Shown: in pieces, positions 1 to 6,897 of the stretch
How the letters are laid out: each line of letters opens with the position of its first letter
Position numbering within the stretch: position 1 is the first letter of the stretch
Assembly (NCBI GenBank): GCA_011391115.1
Contig: JAABRC010000091.1
Location: 1 to 7,417, forward strand
Direction of reading: 5' to 3'
DNA length: 7,417 nucleotides
Source of the DNA: Candidatus Egaibacter danicus
GTDB lineage: Bacteria > Pseudomonadota > Gammaproteobacteria > Burkholderiales > Burkholderiaceae
Made by a program: the position numbers and the translations under genes
The notes under the pieces: generated by a model
What the model was told of the DNA's origin: nothing
Database searches by the model: none
What the model saw: the letters and a program-made list of their open reading frames with translations, nothing else

Positions 1-261
1 ATCCTGGATGAACCGACCACCGGCTTGCACTTTGCCGACATTGCCCTGCTGCTGAAGGTGCTGCAACACCTGCGTGACGCAGGCAACACCATCGTGGTGA
101 TTGAACACAACCTGGACGTCATCAAGACCGCCGACTGGCTGATCGACATGGGCCCAGAAGGTGGCGCCGGCGGCGGGCAGGTGGTGGGGGTGGGGACGCC
201 GGAAACCATTGCCGCCAACCCGGCCAGTCATACCGGCAGGTATTTGCAGCGTCTTTTTTGA
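1..261 (+). CDS. uvrA: UvrABC excinuclease subunit A, C-terminal end (partial)
   Basis: This is the last 86 codons of uvrA; the gene begins to the left of the window. UvrA is the ATP-dependent DNA-damage recognition subunit of nucleotide excision repair, which loads UvrB on lesions. The fragment opens in frame with the Walker B/D-loop segment of the second ABC ATPase domain ([10 protein letters not shown], residues 1-10 of the fragment), followed by the H-loop histidine in [10 protein letters not shown] and the typical UvrA tail with [12 protein letters not shown] and a GTPE motif. It ends at a TGA at 259-261. The ATG at 25 lies inside the conserved ATPase core and is not a start. The family is normally about 950 residues or more, so roughly nine tenths are missing only because of the window edge. 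No strong U-tract terminator follows. The identification is secure from the motifs. Confidence 0.96.
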   Translation: MLDEPTTGLHFADIALLLKVLQHLRDAGNTIVVIEHNLDVIKTADWLIDMGPEGGAGGGQVVGVGTPETIAANPASHTGRYLQRLF

Positions 262-267
262 GTCGAA

Positions 268-323
268 TTGGCACCCAGCCCTCGTGAAATATGCGTGAGT
301 AGCTATATATTTGATAGCATTTT
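268..323. repeat. Dispersed intergenic repeat-like element (Comamonadaceae type)
   Basis: Just after uvrA there is an AT-richer stretch with a short inverted repeat, GCTAT at 302-306 and ATAGC at 314-318, separated by 7 bases. It is preceded by a segment containing AGCCCT, GTGAAATA and GCGTGAGTAGC. From memory, this overall pattern resembles a short dispersed repeat found in intergenic regions of many Comamonadaceae genomes. I cannot verify the consensus here. On the + strand the small hairpin is followed by ATTTT, so it could also act as a weak terminator for uvrA. The edges are approximate. Confidence 0.45.
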
Positions 324-334
324 GAATGACGATT

Positions 335-368
335 AGCTCCCGAGGCTGCCACCTTCCGGGAAATAGCT
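335..368. other. Imperfect hairpin between uvrA and the cyclase gene
   Basis: CCCG (339-342) pairs with CGGG (357-360) and AGG (343-345) pairs with CCT (352-354), leaving a 6-base loop at 346-351 and a TC bulge at 355-356. Outside this, AGCT at 335-338 can pair with AGCT at 365-368 across a small internal loop. No T-run follows on either strand, so this is not a classical intrinsic terminator. It may be a transcript-end or leader structure, or chance pairing. Confidence 0.25.
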
Positions 369-503
369 GGCAAACACCCTGCATCTCGCACGCTTCACAT
401 CAGCTCGCGCGGATATTCTGGACAGACCAGTGGGACTGCCTGACGAACTCGTTGTGATAGGTACGTCCCTTCGGCACTAACAAGTGGCCCCAAGACTAAA
501 CGT

Positions 504-2507
504 ATGACACTTCAAAAGATAGCCCCATCGATGCTGCGCTGGTTCACCACGCTGAAGTTCAAGATCGTCACGATGGCGGTGGTCACTGGTGTGTTATCTG
601 CCGTGGGCACGGCCCAACTGGTGCTCGTCACGACGCGGGACGATATCCAGCGCCTTTTGATGCAGGGTGACAGTGATGATTCCGAGCGTACCGCGGCACT
701 GCTGGCCACCAAGATGGACATGCTGCAAGGCACGCTGACCGCCGTGGCACGCCAGGTGCAGCCCGCCATGTGGCAAGACCGCGTTGCCATGACCCAATTT
801 CTGACCGACAAGCCGGCCATTGGTGCGCTGTTCGACAGCGTTTTCGCGGCGCGGGCAGACGGCGAGATGCTGGCACGACTGGTCAAAAGCGTTCCGGCAT
901 CGGGTTTGCCCAATGTGGCCGACCGTGCGTATTTCCAGCAGGCACTAAAAACCGATCAACCAGTGGTGTCAGAGCCGATTATTGGCAAAGTGAGTAAATC
1001 ACCCATCGTCGTCATTTCGATTCCCGTACTGTCCCCAGAGGGCAAAGTCACCGGGATCATTGCCGGTTCATTGACGCTGGAATCAACCAGCCTGTTTTCG
1101 GAAGTCACGCGCCAGACTCATCAAACCGGATCAAGCACGCTGATCATGAACCGTTCTGGCATCCTGCTGGCACATCCCGATCCCGCGCGGGTGATGGGAA
1201 GCGCGGGTGATGAACCCGGCCTGATGGAAGTGTTCAACCAATGGCATTCGTCGGGTAGTCCGATAGATACTGATGGCAAGGCAACCTTGTCCAACGGGTA
1301 CCTCGTGTCGATGGCGGGTATCCCGGTTTCGGACTGGGTGCTGGTGCGCCTGACGCCCCAGGCTGTCGCACTGCAGCCGGTGGCCGCTGCGCGAATCACG
1401 GCGTGGAAAGCCGCTGCAGGCGTCGGTATGCTGGCAGCGGCGCTGGCCGGCATACTGGCCTTGTACCTGACGAGACCGATCTCCGAACTGCGAAAGCGCG
1501 CGGAAAAGATGCTGGCCGAAGTGGGGCCCTCTTCCGAGGGTTGGCCCCAGGAGCGCGGTGAGGTGGGGGAACTGGCTCTGGCCTTCCAGCAAGTGGTGGA
1601 GCAACGCCACCAGAAACAGGGTGAAACGCAAGCCCTTCTGGAGCAACTTGAGGCAGTGCTCGATCACGCGGAGGTAGGCATTGCGCTGACGCGCGACGGC
1701 CGCTTTGAGCTGGTCAGTCGCCACTTTTGTCATATTTTTCGGTGCGAAAAGCATCACGCTGTCGGTCAGCCGACCCGGATGATTCATGCCTCTGATGCGG
1801 CCTACCAGACTTTGTCGGAACGCGCCAGACCCGCATTCATGGAACACGGCTCCTTTGATGGTGAAGTGGAGTTGATGCGACGTTCTGGCCAGCTGTTCTG
1901 GGCCCACATGCGGGGGCGCGCTGTTCTTCCAGGTGATCGATCCAAAGGCACCATCTGGACCATCGAAGATGTAACCGAGGTACGCGAGCAGCGCGAGCGG
2001 CTGACCTGGACCTCCAGCCACGACTCTCTGACCGGTCTGGCCAATCGCGCCGCTTTCGAAGTGCTGCTCGAAGATGCCACGGCACGGGCTGCGCAAGAAC
2101 CCTTTTGCGCTTTGTTCATTGATCTGGACCGCTTCAAACAGGTCAACGATACCGGTGGCCACGCAGCGGGTGATGCCCTGCTGCGTGATGTTGCGCACGA
2201 GCTTGCCGCCCACGTGCGCAAGTCCGATACGGTTGCCCGGCTGGGTGGCGACGAGTTCGCGGTCTTGCTAAGCCAGTGCCCATTGTCCCAGGCACAGACC
2301 ATTGCAGAGAAATTACGAAGTGCTGTGGTTGCCTACCGACTCACGTGGGAGGGCAACAGCTTCAGCGTGGGGGCCAGCATTGGTCTGGTTCGCGTGGACA
2401 CCACGTTCACCTCCGCTGCCGATGTGCTGCGTGCAGCGGACGCCGCCTGCTACGCGGCGAAGCAGCAGGGGCGCAACTGTGTGACGGTATACGGGACTAC
2501 AGCATGA
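504..2507 (+). CDS. Membrane-bound sensor diguanylate cyclase (Cache-like, HAMP, PAS, GGDEF)
   Basis: A 667-residue protein predicted to make cyclic di-GMP from two GTP at the inner membrane. Visible order: hydrophobic segment at about 19-42; periplasmic region at about 45-290 that looks like a double-Cache sensor (the DRAYFQQAL stretch from residue 140 and the following strand-rich segment are typical); second membrane segment at about 301-321; HAMP-like linker at about 322-372; PAS domain at about 377-490; GGDEF domain at about 500-663. The catalytic motif GGDEF is intact at 581-585. HDSLTGLANR (506-515), DLDRFKQVND (540-549) and AAKQQGRN (651-658) are further family motifs. RKSD at 572-575, five residues before GGDEF, fits the product-inhibition I-site. 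There is no EAL domain. The start ATG at 504 has no clear Shine-Dalgarno; ATG 531 (Met10) is an alternative, and an in-frame TGA at 441-443 limits upstream extension. The sensor ligand cannot be read from the sequence. No convincing promoter was found upstream. Confidence 0.93.
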   Translation: MTLQKIAPSMLRWFTTLKFKIVTMAVVTGVLSAVGTAQLVLVTTRDDIQRLLMQGDSDDSERTAALLATKMDMLQGTLTAVARQVQPAMWQDRVAMTQFLTDKPAIGALFDSVFAARADGEMLARLVKSVPASGLPNVADRAYFQQALKTDQPVVSEPIIGKVSKSPIVVISIPVLSPEGKVTGIIAGSLTLESTSLFSEVTRQTHQTGSSTLIMNRSGILLAHPDPARVMGSAGDEPGLMEVFNQWHSSGSPIDTDGKATLSNGYLVSMAGIPVSDWVLVRLTPQAVALQPVAAARITAWKAAAGVGMLAAALAGILALYLTRPISELRKRAEKMLAEVGPSSEGWPQERGEVGELALAFQQVVEQRHQKQGETQALLEQLEAVLDHAEVGIALTRDGRFELVSRHFCHIFRCEKHHAVGQPTRMIHASDAAYQTLSERARPAFMEHGSFDGEVELMRRSGQLFWAHMRGRAVLPGDRSKGTIWTIEDVTEVREQRERLTWTSSHDSLTGLANRAAFEVLLEDATARAAQEPFCALFIDLDRFKQVNDTGGHAAGDALLRDVAHELAAHVRKSDTVARLGGDEFAVLLSQCPLSQAQTIAEKLRSAVVAYRLTWEGNSFSVGASIGLVRVDTTFTSAADVLRAADAACYAAKQQGRNCVTVYGTTA

Positions 2508-3996
2508 AGCCCAGGTCCTTCGGATAGTCGATGCCATTGACGGTTCCACCAAAATTGACGATCTTGGGAAGAACGCCCGGCATTTCGGAATCCGACACGC
2601 CGAACCATTTGGCCAGCGTAGCGGCGTATTGATCCACCGACGTCGTCGGGATCAATCGCCCCTGCCCGACATGCCATTGGTTCTCTGGCAGATAGACACC
2701 ACCTGACTTGACATCCGATGTGCTGACTGGCGGCGGAGCGCCATAGAAGGCCTGTCCCTTGACGGCACCACCGACCATGATGTGGTGGCTGCCCCAGCCA
2801 TGGTCGGTACCGTCACCATTGGAAGCGAGGGTACGTCCGAAGTCTGACGCTGTGAAGGCAGTCACCTTGTCGGCAATGCCTTGCGCAACCATCTCGTTGT
2901 GGAAAGCAGTCATGCCGGCGCTTACCCGGTCCATGTTGACCGCCCCCTGGGCAATCAGGCCATCGTGCAGGTCAAAATTGCCAATTGACACGAAAAAAAC
3001 CTGGCGCTTGACGTTACCCATCCCCGCCCGGCCTTTGATCAAACGCGCCACCATCTTGAGCTGATCACCGAAGTTGCCGGCAGGAAAGGTAGTGGGTAAT
3101 GTGACATTGCTGGCGAGAGCTGAAGTGACCTGAGACTCATAGGTCAATGCCCGATCAGTCACCCTGTTGTATTCGTTCTCAATCTTGTTGGTGCTCGCCA
3201 TCTGCCGTACCAGGCCATTCAGCGTACTTCTCACTGCGGTCGACCCATAGACGGTGCTGTCAGTGGCGGGCCTGATCTTGATCGCGCCGTTGGTGGTGAC
3301 CTGGTATTGGAGTGCCGTGTCACCAGAGAGAAACACCGCATTGCCCGAAACGGACATACAGGTAAACAGCGAGTTGCCGTTATCCGAGAGGGCCAAGTCG
3401 CCCATGTTGCCACCCCATCCCACAGTTGAGCCTTCGGGCGATGAAGATTGCCACAGTGATTGTTGATCATTGTGCGAGAACAATTGCGGAGGTCGTGGAT
3501 AGAGTACCCGGTTGGAGTTCTCGTAGTTGGCCCGATTCATGGGGACCACCAATGGCCCCACATTGAGCTGCACCGCCGCTTTGCCGGTGTTGAACAAGCC
3601 AGCCAGGCCCGTCATGGACGGGTGAAACGCATATTGGCGCGTACCGGTGCCTGCTACGTTATCAACGGGTGCAACGGTGGGGTTCAGCAAAGTTGCCGCC
3701 AGACTGGCTTTTGACAGTGCAATACCGCCGGCTGTTTGCCCGGCACCACCACCCCGGATGGTGCTGTATCGGTTGTAGTTGGGGTCGTCGTACGGGATAA
3801 CCATGTTGCTGTAGTCATTGCCACCAAACATGAAGACGCAGACGAGCGCCTTGTAGTCAGTAGCATCAAACGCAGCAGCCTCGCTCATGGCGGCCAGATT
3901 CAGGGCAATGGGCAAACCGGCACCGGTCATGGCCAGCTGGCCGGAGCGGCGCAGGAAAGCGCGACGGCTATGAAGTTGGGGTTGGATCAAATGCAT
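2497..3996 (-). CDS. DUF1501 family protein with twin-arginine signal
   Basis: A 499-residue exported protein of the DUF1501 family, whose biochemical role is not established; the fold is considered related to the alkaline phosphatase/sulfatase superfamily. The N terminus has a Tat signal: SRRAFL at residues 10-15, a hydrophobic stretch at about 20-36, and an AxA-like end near AAAFDA. Family motifs follow: FMFGGNDYSN (55-64), LFSHNDQQSLW (172-182), GNFDLHDG (339-346), SDFGRT (384-389) and the Asp/His-rich GDGTDHGWGSHH (394-405), the likely metal or active-site segment. The start at 3996 is preferred over an upstream start at 4179 in the same frame because AAAGAGG lies 6 bases upstream, the Tat motif sits close behind, and the longer form would overlap the DUF1800 gene by 172 bp. 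The gene starts 11 bases after the DUF1800 stop, so the two are co-transcribed. Its TAG end overlaps the convergent cyclase gene by 11 bp. Confidence 0.9.
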   Translation of the reverse strand: MHLIQPQLHSRRAFLRRSGQLAMTGAGLPIALNLAAMSEAAAFDATDYKALVCVFMFGGNDYSNMVIPYDDPNYNRYSTIRGGGAGQTAGGIALSKASLAATLLNPTVAPVDNVAGTGTRQYAFHPSMTGLAGLFNTGKAAVQLNVGPLVVPMNRANYENSNRVLYPRPPQLFSHNDQQSLWQSSSPEGSTVGWGGNMGDLALSDNGNSLFTCMSVSGNAVFLSGDTALQYQVTTNGAIKIRPATDSTVYGSTAVRSTLNGLVRQMASTNKIENEYNRVTDRALTYESQVTSALASNVTLPTTFPAGNFGDQLKMVARLIKGRAGMGNVKRQVFFVSIGNFDLHDGLIAQGAVNMDRVSAGMTAFHNEMVAQGIADKVTAFTASDFGRTLASNGDGTDHGWGSHHIMVGGAVKGQAFYGAPPPVSTSDVKSGGVYLPENQWHVGQGRLIPTTSVDQYAATLAKWFGVSDSEMPGVLPKIVNFGGTVNGIDYPKDLGFML

Positions 3997-4002
3997 GATG
4001 GG

Positions 4003-4009
4003 CCTCTTT
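4003..4009 (-). promoter_or_regulatory. Ribosome binding site of the DUF1501 gene
   Basis: Read on the minus strand, AAAGAGG lies 6 bases before the ATG at 3996 and overlaps the TAA stop of the DUF1800 gene. It decides the start of the DUF1501 gene and suggests translational coupling between the two genes. Confidence 0.75.
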
Positions 4010-5840
4010 ATTTCTGGATCAGATACTGAGCGCAGGCCATTGCCATCAGCACAGCTGCATAGACGCGATTGAGCTTGGTGCTGGATGAACTGGCAGCCGT
4101 TACCGGCGTGTTTTCCAGCGCAGCGACGATCGCAGCCTGATTGGCTGCGGAAACCTGCCCGGCACTCAACAGGAGACAAACCCGCCTCACGAGCGCAGTC
4201 GCATCTGTCACCAGAGCCAGTTCGGCCGTGTAGCTCGCCTTCATGTCTCGGGGGTTACCCGGGCCGATGCCAGCTGAAATGGTACTCATGATGAAGTTGA
4301 GGTAACCGCCGGTGCTGCTTTCATTGAGTATCTGGAACTCGGGCACGACGACGCCGGGCGTCAGGGTCGTTGAGGCGGGCACAAAGCCAGGTCGGTAAAA
4401 ATTGAACACCGAAGGCGAGCGCAGGGGGCTCTGCCCCAGATTGGTTCCGGGATTGCTTTGATCCGGAATCTGCCACCCCCCATTGGTGGAGGTCACGCCG
4501 AACGTACGCGCCCATTGCACCAGTCGGACCATCGGTTCACGCAGCTTGCCGAATTCCGGGCTGGTAAGGCCCGTAGGACCACGTGCTTCGTCGTCCATCA
4601 GGATGGCAGCAAATACATAAGCCAGGTCCCCGCGCACACCCGATCCGTTGTTATTGAAAACCGTGGCTACCCGCGCGACGTAAGCCGGGCTGGGGTTACT
4701 GGTCACCAGCCGCTGGATCATCTGCTTGCAGAAGAACGGCCCCACGTTGGGATGATTGAAAATCGTGTCCAGCGCGGTTTTGAGCGCTGCCTTGATGTCC
4801 GCTTCCGTGGCATTACCAGTTGGCGAAGCGGCCCGTTGGGCAATCGTCGTTCCGAGGAAGGTTGCCGCCAATACCGAATGCCGGCTGACGATTACGCGCA
4901 TGGGCAGGCGAACCGAGCTGGTATCCGGGACGTTGCGCCCGCTCACAGAAGTGTTAACGGTCTGGCGCGTATCGACGTCGTACCCCGTGAAGATGCGAGC
5001 CAAATTGGATACGTCGCTCTGCGTATAGGCTCCTCCAGCAGTCTGCACTGTGCCATCAAGGTTCAGCGTATCCAGACCAATCGAAAACAGCTGAAGAACT
5101 TCCCTGGCGTAGTTCTCGTCAGGCTGTCGACCTGACGTGTTCTCCCGCTGGTTACCTTTGGTATTCAGGTAATACCCCATCGCCGGATTCAGCGTAATGG
5201 CTTCCAGCAAATTGCGATAGTTGCCAAACGCATGCGTATTCAACGTATCCCAGTAGTGTGCAATAGCATAACTGGGCCAGGTCACGCTGATACCGGCAAG
5301 CGACACTACGAAAAACTCGGATAAAGCCAGAGCCAACCGCTTGCGCAGCGTATCGGGTGCCGTCATCAGCTGATTCCAGATCATGTAGTCAGCCGGATAA
5401 CTGTTGTCGTAATAGTTGGCGGAGTTCATGACATCGCCGTAGCCCCGGTTGTTCAGCCAGTCCCAACCTGTAGGCCCGGGCATGGCCATTTGCCGCTCCA
5501 GCCAGGTTTTGAAACCCACAGAACGAACCGAGGCCATATCCGCATCACTGGCCGAAAACTGCGCCTGCAACAAGAACCGTGCGGCCTCCGGGTCGGTGGC
5601 CGCGGTAGGGAATGAGGTCGTACCTGAACTGAGAACAACGGTACGCCCAGCTACTGGGTCGTTACTGATGGCAGTGCCACCGCCACCACCTCCTCCACCG
5701 CAAGCCGCCAGGGCAGCCGCAGCGACAAGCGAGGCCCCTAGTGCGGCGCCAGATGTACTGCCGGATTCCGTTACGCCGGGTTCAGTTTCCCTGGATGTGA
5801 CAGCCGTGATAGCCGGATCTTCAATGAGGTCTTGGGTCAT
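4008..5840 (-). CDS. DUF1800 family protein, lipoprotein-like N terminus
   Basis: A 610-residue protein of the DUF1800 family, which has no established biochemical activity and is commonly encoded next to a DUF1501 gene. Family motifs run through residues 86-610: AARFLLQAQFSAS (86-98), an RQPDENYAREVLQLFSIGL block (238-256), HPNVGPFFCKQMIQRLV (363-379), KLREPMVRLVQWAR (432-445), SPLRSPSVFNFYRPGFVP (471-488) and the ending YLIQK. The N terminus is unusual: about 30 polar, mostly acidic residues, then a hydrophobic Ala/Leu stretch (32-46), Cys47 in a lipobox-like LAAC, then eight glycines (48-55). This suggests an exported lipoprotein, although the n-region lacks the usual basic residues. The start at 5840 is supported by AAAAGG 8 bases upstream. 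It is the first gene of the operon with DUF1501 downstream. The family call is firm; localisation is inference. Confidence 0.9.
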   Translation of the reverse strand: MTQDLIEDPAITAVTSRETEPGVTESGSTSGAALGASLVAAAALAACGGGGGGGGTAISNDPVAGRTVVLSSGTTSFPTAATDPEAARFLLQAQFSASDADMASVRSVGFKTWLERQMAMPGPTGWDWLNNRGYGDVMNSANYYDNSYPADYMIWNQLMTAPDTLRKRLALALSEFFVVSLAGISVTWPSYAIAHYWDTLNTHAFGNYRNLLEAITLNPAMGYYLNTKGNQRENTSGRQPDENYAREVLQLFSIGLDTLNLDGTVQTAGGAYTQSDVSNLARIFTGYDVDTRQTVNTSVSGRNVPDTSSVRLPMRVIVSRHSVLAATFLGTTIAQRAASPTGNATEADIKAALKTALDTIFNHPNVGPFFCKQMIQRLVTSNPSPAYVARVATVFNNNGSGVRGDLAYVFAAILMDDEARGPTGLTSPEFGKLREPMVRLVQWARTFGVTSTNGGWQIPDQSNPGTNLGQSPLRSPSVFNFYRPGFVPASTTLTPGVVVPEFQILNESSTGGYLNFIMSTISAGIGPGNPRDMKASYTAELALVTDATALVRRVCLLLSAGQVSAANQAAIVAALENTPVTAASSSSTKLNRVYAAVLMAMACAQYLIQK

Positions 5841-5848
5841 GGTTCGCG

Positions 5849-5854
5849 CCTTTT
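5849..5854 (-). promoter_or_regulatory. Ribosome binding site of the DUF1800 gene
   Basis: On the minus strand AAAAGG lies 8 bases upstream of the ATG at 5840. It is part of a TTTTAAAA palindrome (5851-5858). It supports the chosen start. Confidence 0.55.
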
Positions 5855-5860
5855 AAAACG

Positions 5861-5875
5861 ATCCCTGTTTGGGAT
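5861..5875 (-). other. Small hairpin in the leader of the DUF1800-DUF1501 operon
   Basis: ATCCC and GGGAT form a 5-bp stem with a 5-base loop, about 7 bases upstream of the AAAAGG ribosome binding site on the minus strand. The hexamer GGATCG occurs twice on the minus strand, at the 3' side of this hairpin and again near 5882-5887. The arrangement could be an operator or a leader structure affecting translation, but a stem of this size also arises by chance. Confidence 0.25.
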
Positions 5876-5945
5876 TTGACGCGATCCTATGGACGGCCTC
5901 TCGACCCGCCAAGCGGTCTTGCAGTTTGTTACGCCAGAAACGGCA

Positions 5946-5974
5946 AAATTACGCAGAAAACTGGAAAAGTGCAA
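5946..5974 (-). promoter_or_regulatory. Candidate sigma-70 promoter for the DUF1800-DUF1501 operon
   Basis: On the minus strand TTGCAC (5969-5974) and TAATTT (5946-5951) are separated by exactly 17 bases, giving a plausible but weak -35/-10 pair. Transcription would begin near 5939 and leave a leader of roughly 100 bases. The hexamers match the consensus only partly. The gap is 195 bp and the upstream gene pyrF runs in the same direction, so read-through from pyrF is an alternative. Confidence 0.3.
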
Positions 5975-6035
5975 CCAGTGGTAAACGGCAGCGCACAAAC
6001 GTGAGTTCGGACTGCAAAAGACGTCAGGAAATGAC

Positions 6036-6896
6036 TCAGCTTCTGGCGGCCACGGCCTGCTGGCGGGCCGATTGCAGGACATCACGGGTCTTTTGTGCCT
6101 CAAAACGGGCACGGGCAACGAAATCATCCTCGGCAGAGGCATACAGAATGGCCCGTGATGAATTGACGATGATGGGTGCCGTGGTTTGCCCAGCTGCACC
6201 TCGCCAGCCCGCCATCACAGTGGCCACGGCATCACCGCCTTGCGCACCGACGCCAGGAATGAGCAGCGGCATGGTGGGCGCAACCGCTCGGACCCGTTCA
6301 ATTTCCGCCGGGTAGGTGGCCCCCACCACCAAGCCGAGCTGCCCATTCAGGTTCCACGGACCCTGCGCCAGCGCGGCGATGTGTTCATACAGCAAGGGCT
6401 CGCCCGGCACACTGGCCAGGCGCTGGTTCTGCAGATCATCGCCACCTGGGTTGGAGGTGCGGCACAACAGAAAGGCACCTTTGCCTTCATATTTCAAATA
6501 AGGCTGGATGGAATCAAAGCCCATGAACGGCGACAGCGTTACGCAATCGGCACCGTAACGCTCGAAGGCTTCCTTCGCGTACTGCTCGGCCGTGCTGCCA
6601 ATGTCGCCACGCTTGGCGTCCAGAATGATCGGCACCTGCGGGGCTGCCTTGCGCATGTGCGCAATCAGCCGCTCCAGCTGATCCTCGGCCCGGTGCGCGG
6701 CGAAGTAGGCAATTTGGGGTTTGAACGCGATCACCAGATCGGCCGTGGCGTCCACGATGGCGGCGCAAAAGTCGTAAATCTTGCTGGCGTCACCCTTGAG
6801 CGAGCCGGGAAACCGGTTGGGCTCGGGGTCCAGCCCCACGCACAACATCGAGCCGTTTTGGCGCTCGGCGGTGCGCAACATGTCCAGAAAAGTCAT
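6036..6896 (-). CDS. pyrF: Orotidine 5'-phosphate decarboxylase (type 2)
   Basis: A 286-residue cytoplasmic enzyme that converts orotidine 5'-phosphate to UMP, the last step of de novo pyrimidine synthesis. The signature DAKRGDIGSTA lies at residues 93-103 with the catalytic Asp/Lys/Asp set (D93, K95, D98), and K59 in AFKP belongs to the same charged network. CVGLDP (19-24), GLVVGATYP (188-196), LIPGVGAQGGD (212-222) and NSSRAILYA (245-253) are the other barrel and phosphate-binding motifs. The length and the form of the signature fit the type-2 (mycobacterial-like) family rather than the shorter E. coli type. The start at 6896 follows the stop of the upstream glycosylase gene after a single base and has no strong ribosome binding site, so translation is probably coupled. 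No good intrinsic terminator follows: only a 4-bp GTCA/TGAC stem and TTTT just after the stop. Confidence 0.96.
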   Translation of the reverse strand: MTFLDMLRTAERQNGSMLCVGLDPEPNRFPGSLKGDASKIYDFCAAIVDATADLVIAFKPQIAYFAAHRAEDQLERLIAHMRKAAPQVPIILDAKRGDIGSTAEQYAKEAFERYGADCVTLSPFMGFDSIQPYLKYEGKGAFLLCRTSNPGGDDLQNQRLASVPGEPLLYEHIAALAQGPWNLNGQLGLVVGATYPAEIERVRAVAPTMPLLIPGVGAQGGDAVATVMAGWRGAAGQTTAPIIVNSSRAILYASAEDDFVARARFEAQKTRDVLQSARQQAVAARS

Positions 6897-6897
6897 G

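Noticed and set aside
1131..2213. A 360-codon open frame on the minus strand inside the cyclase gene
   Set aside because: It lies wholly antisense to a well-supported GGDEF protein, shows no recognisable family motif, and is explained by the codon bias of a GC-rich gene.
3997..4179. N-terminal extension of the DUF1501 frame up to an upstream start at 4179
   Set aside because: It would overlap the DUF1800 coding region, and the 61 extra residues look like an out-of-frame reading of that gene. The start at 3996 has a good ribosome binding site and places the Tat motif correctly.
4458..5135. A 225-codon open frame on the plus strand
   Set aside because: It is antisense to conserved DUF1800 motifs, has low-complexity Arg-rich composition and no family resemblance.
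5916..5940. Sigma-54-like promoter on the minus strand (TGGC ... CTGCA) upstream of the DUF1800 gene
   Set aside because: The GG and GC elements are separated by 11 bases instead of the strict 10, and the -24 element is poor.
6008..6038. Intrinsic terminator after pyrF
   Set aside because: Only a 4-bp stem with a 5-base loop and a run of four T is present, too weak to call.
5837..6199. A 120-codon minus-strand frame bridging the pyrF end and the DUF1800 start, ending in an ATGA overlap
   Set aside because: More than a third of it is pyrF read in another frame, and the rest has Arg/Pro/Ser-rich composition without motifs. The ATGA overlap with the DUF1800 start appears to be coincidence.
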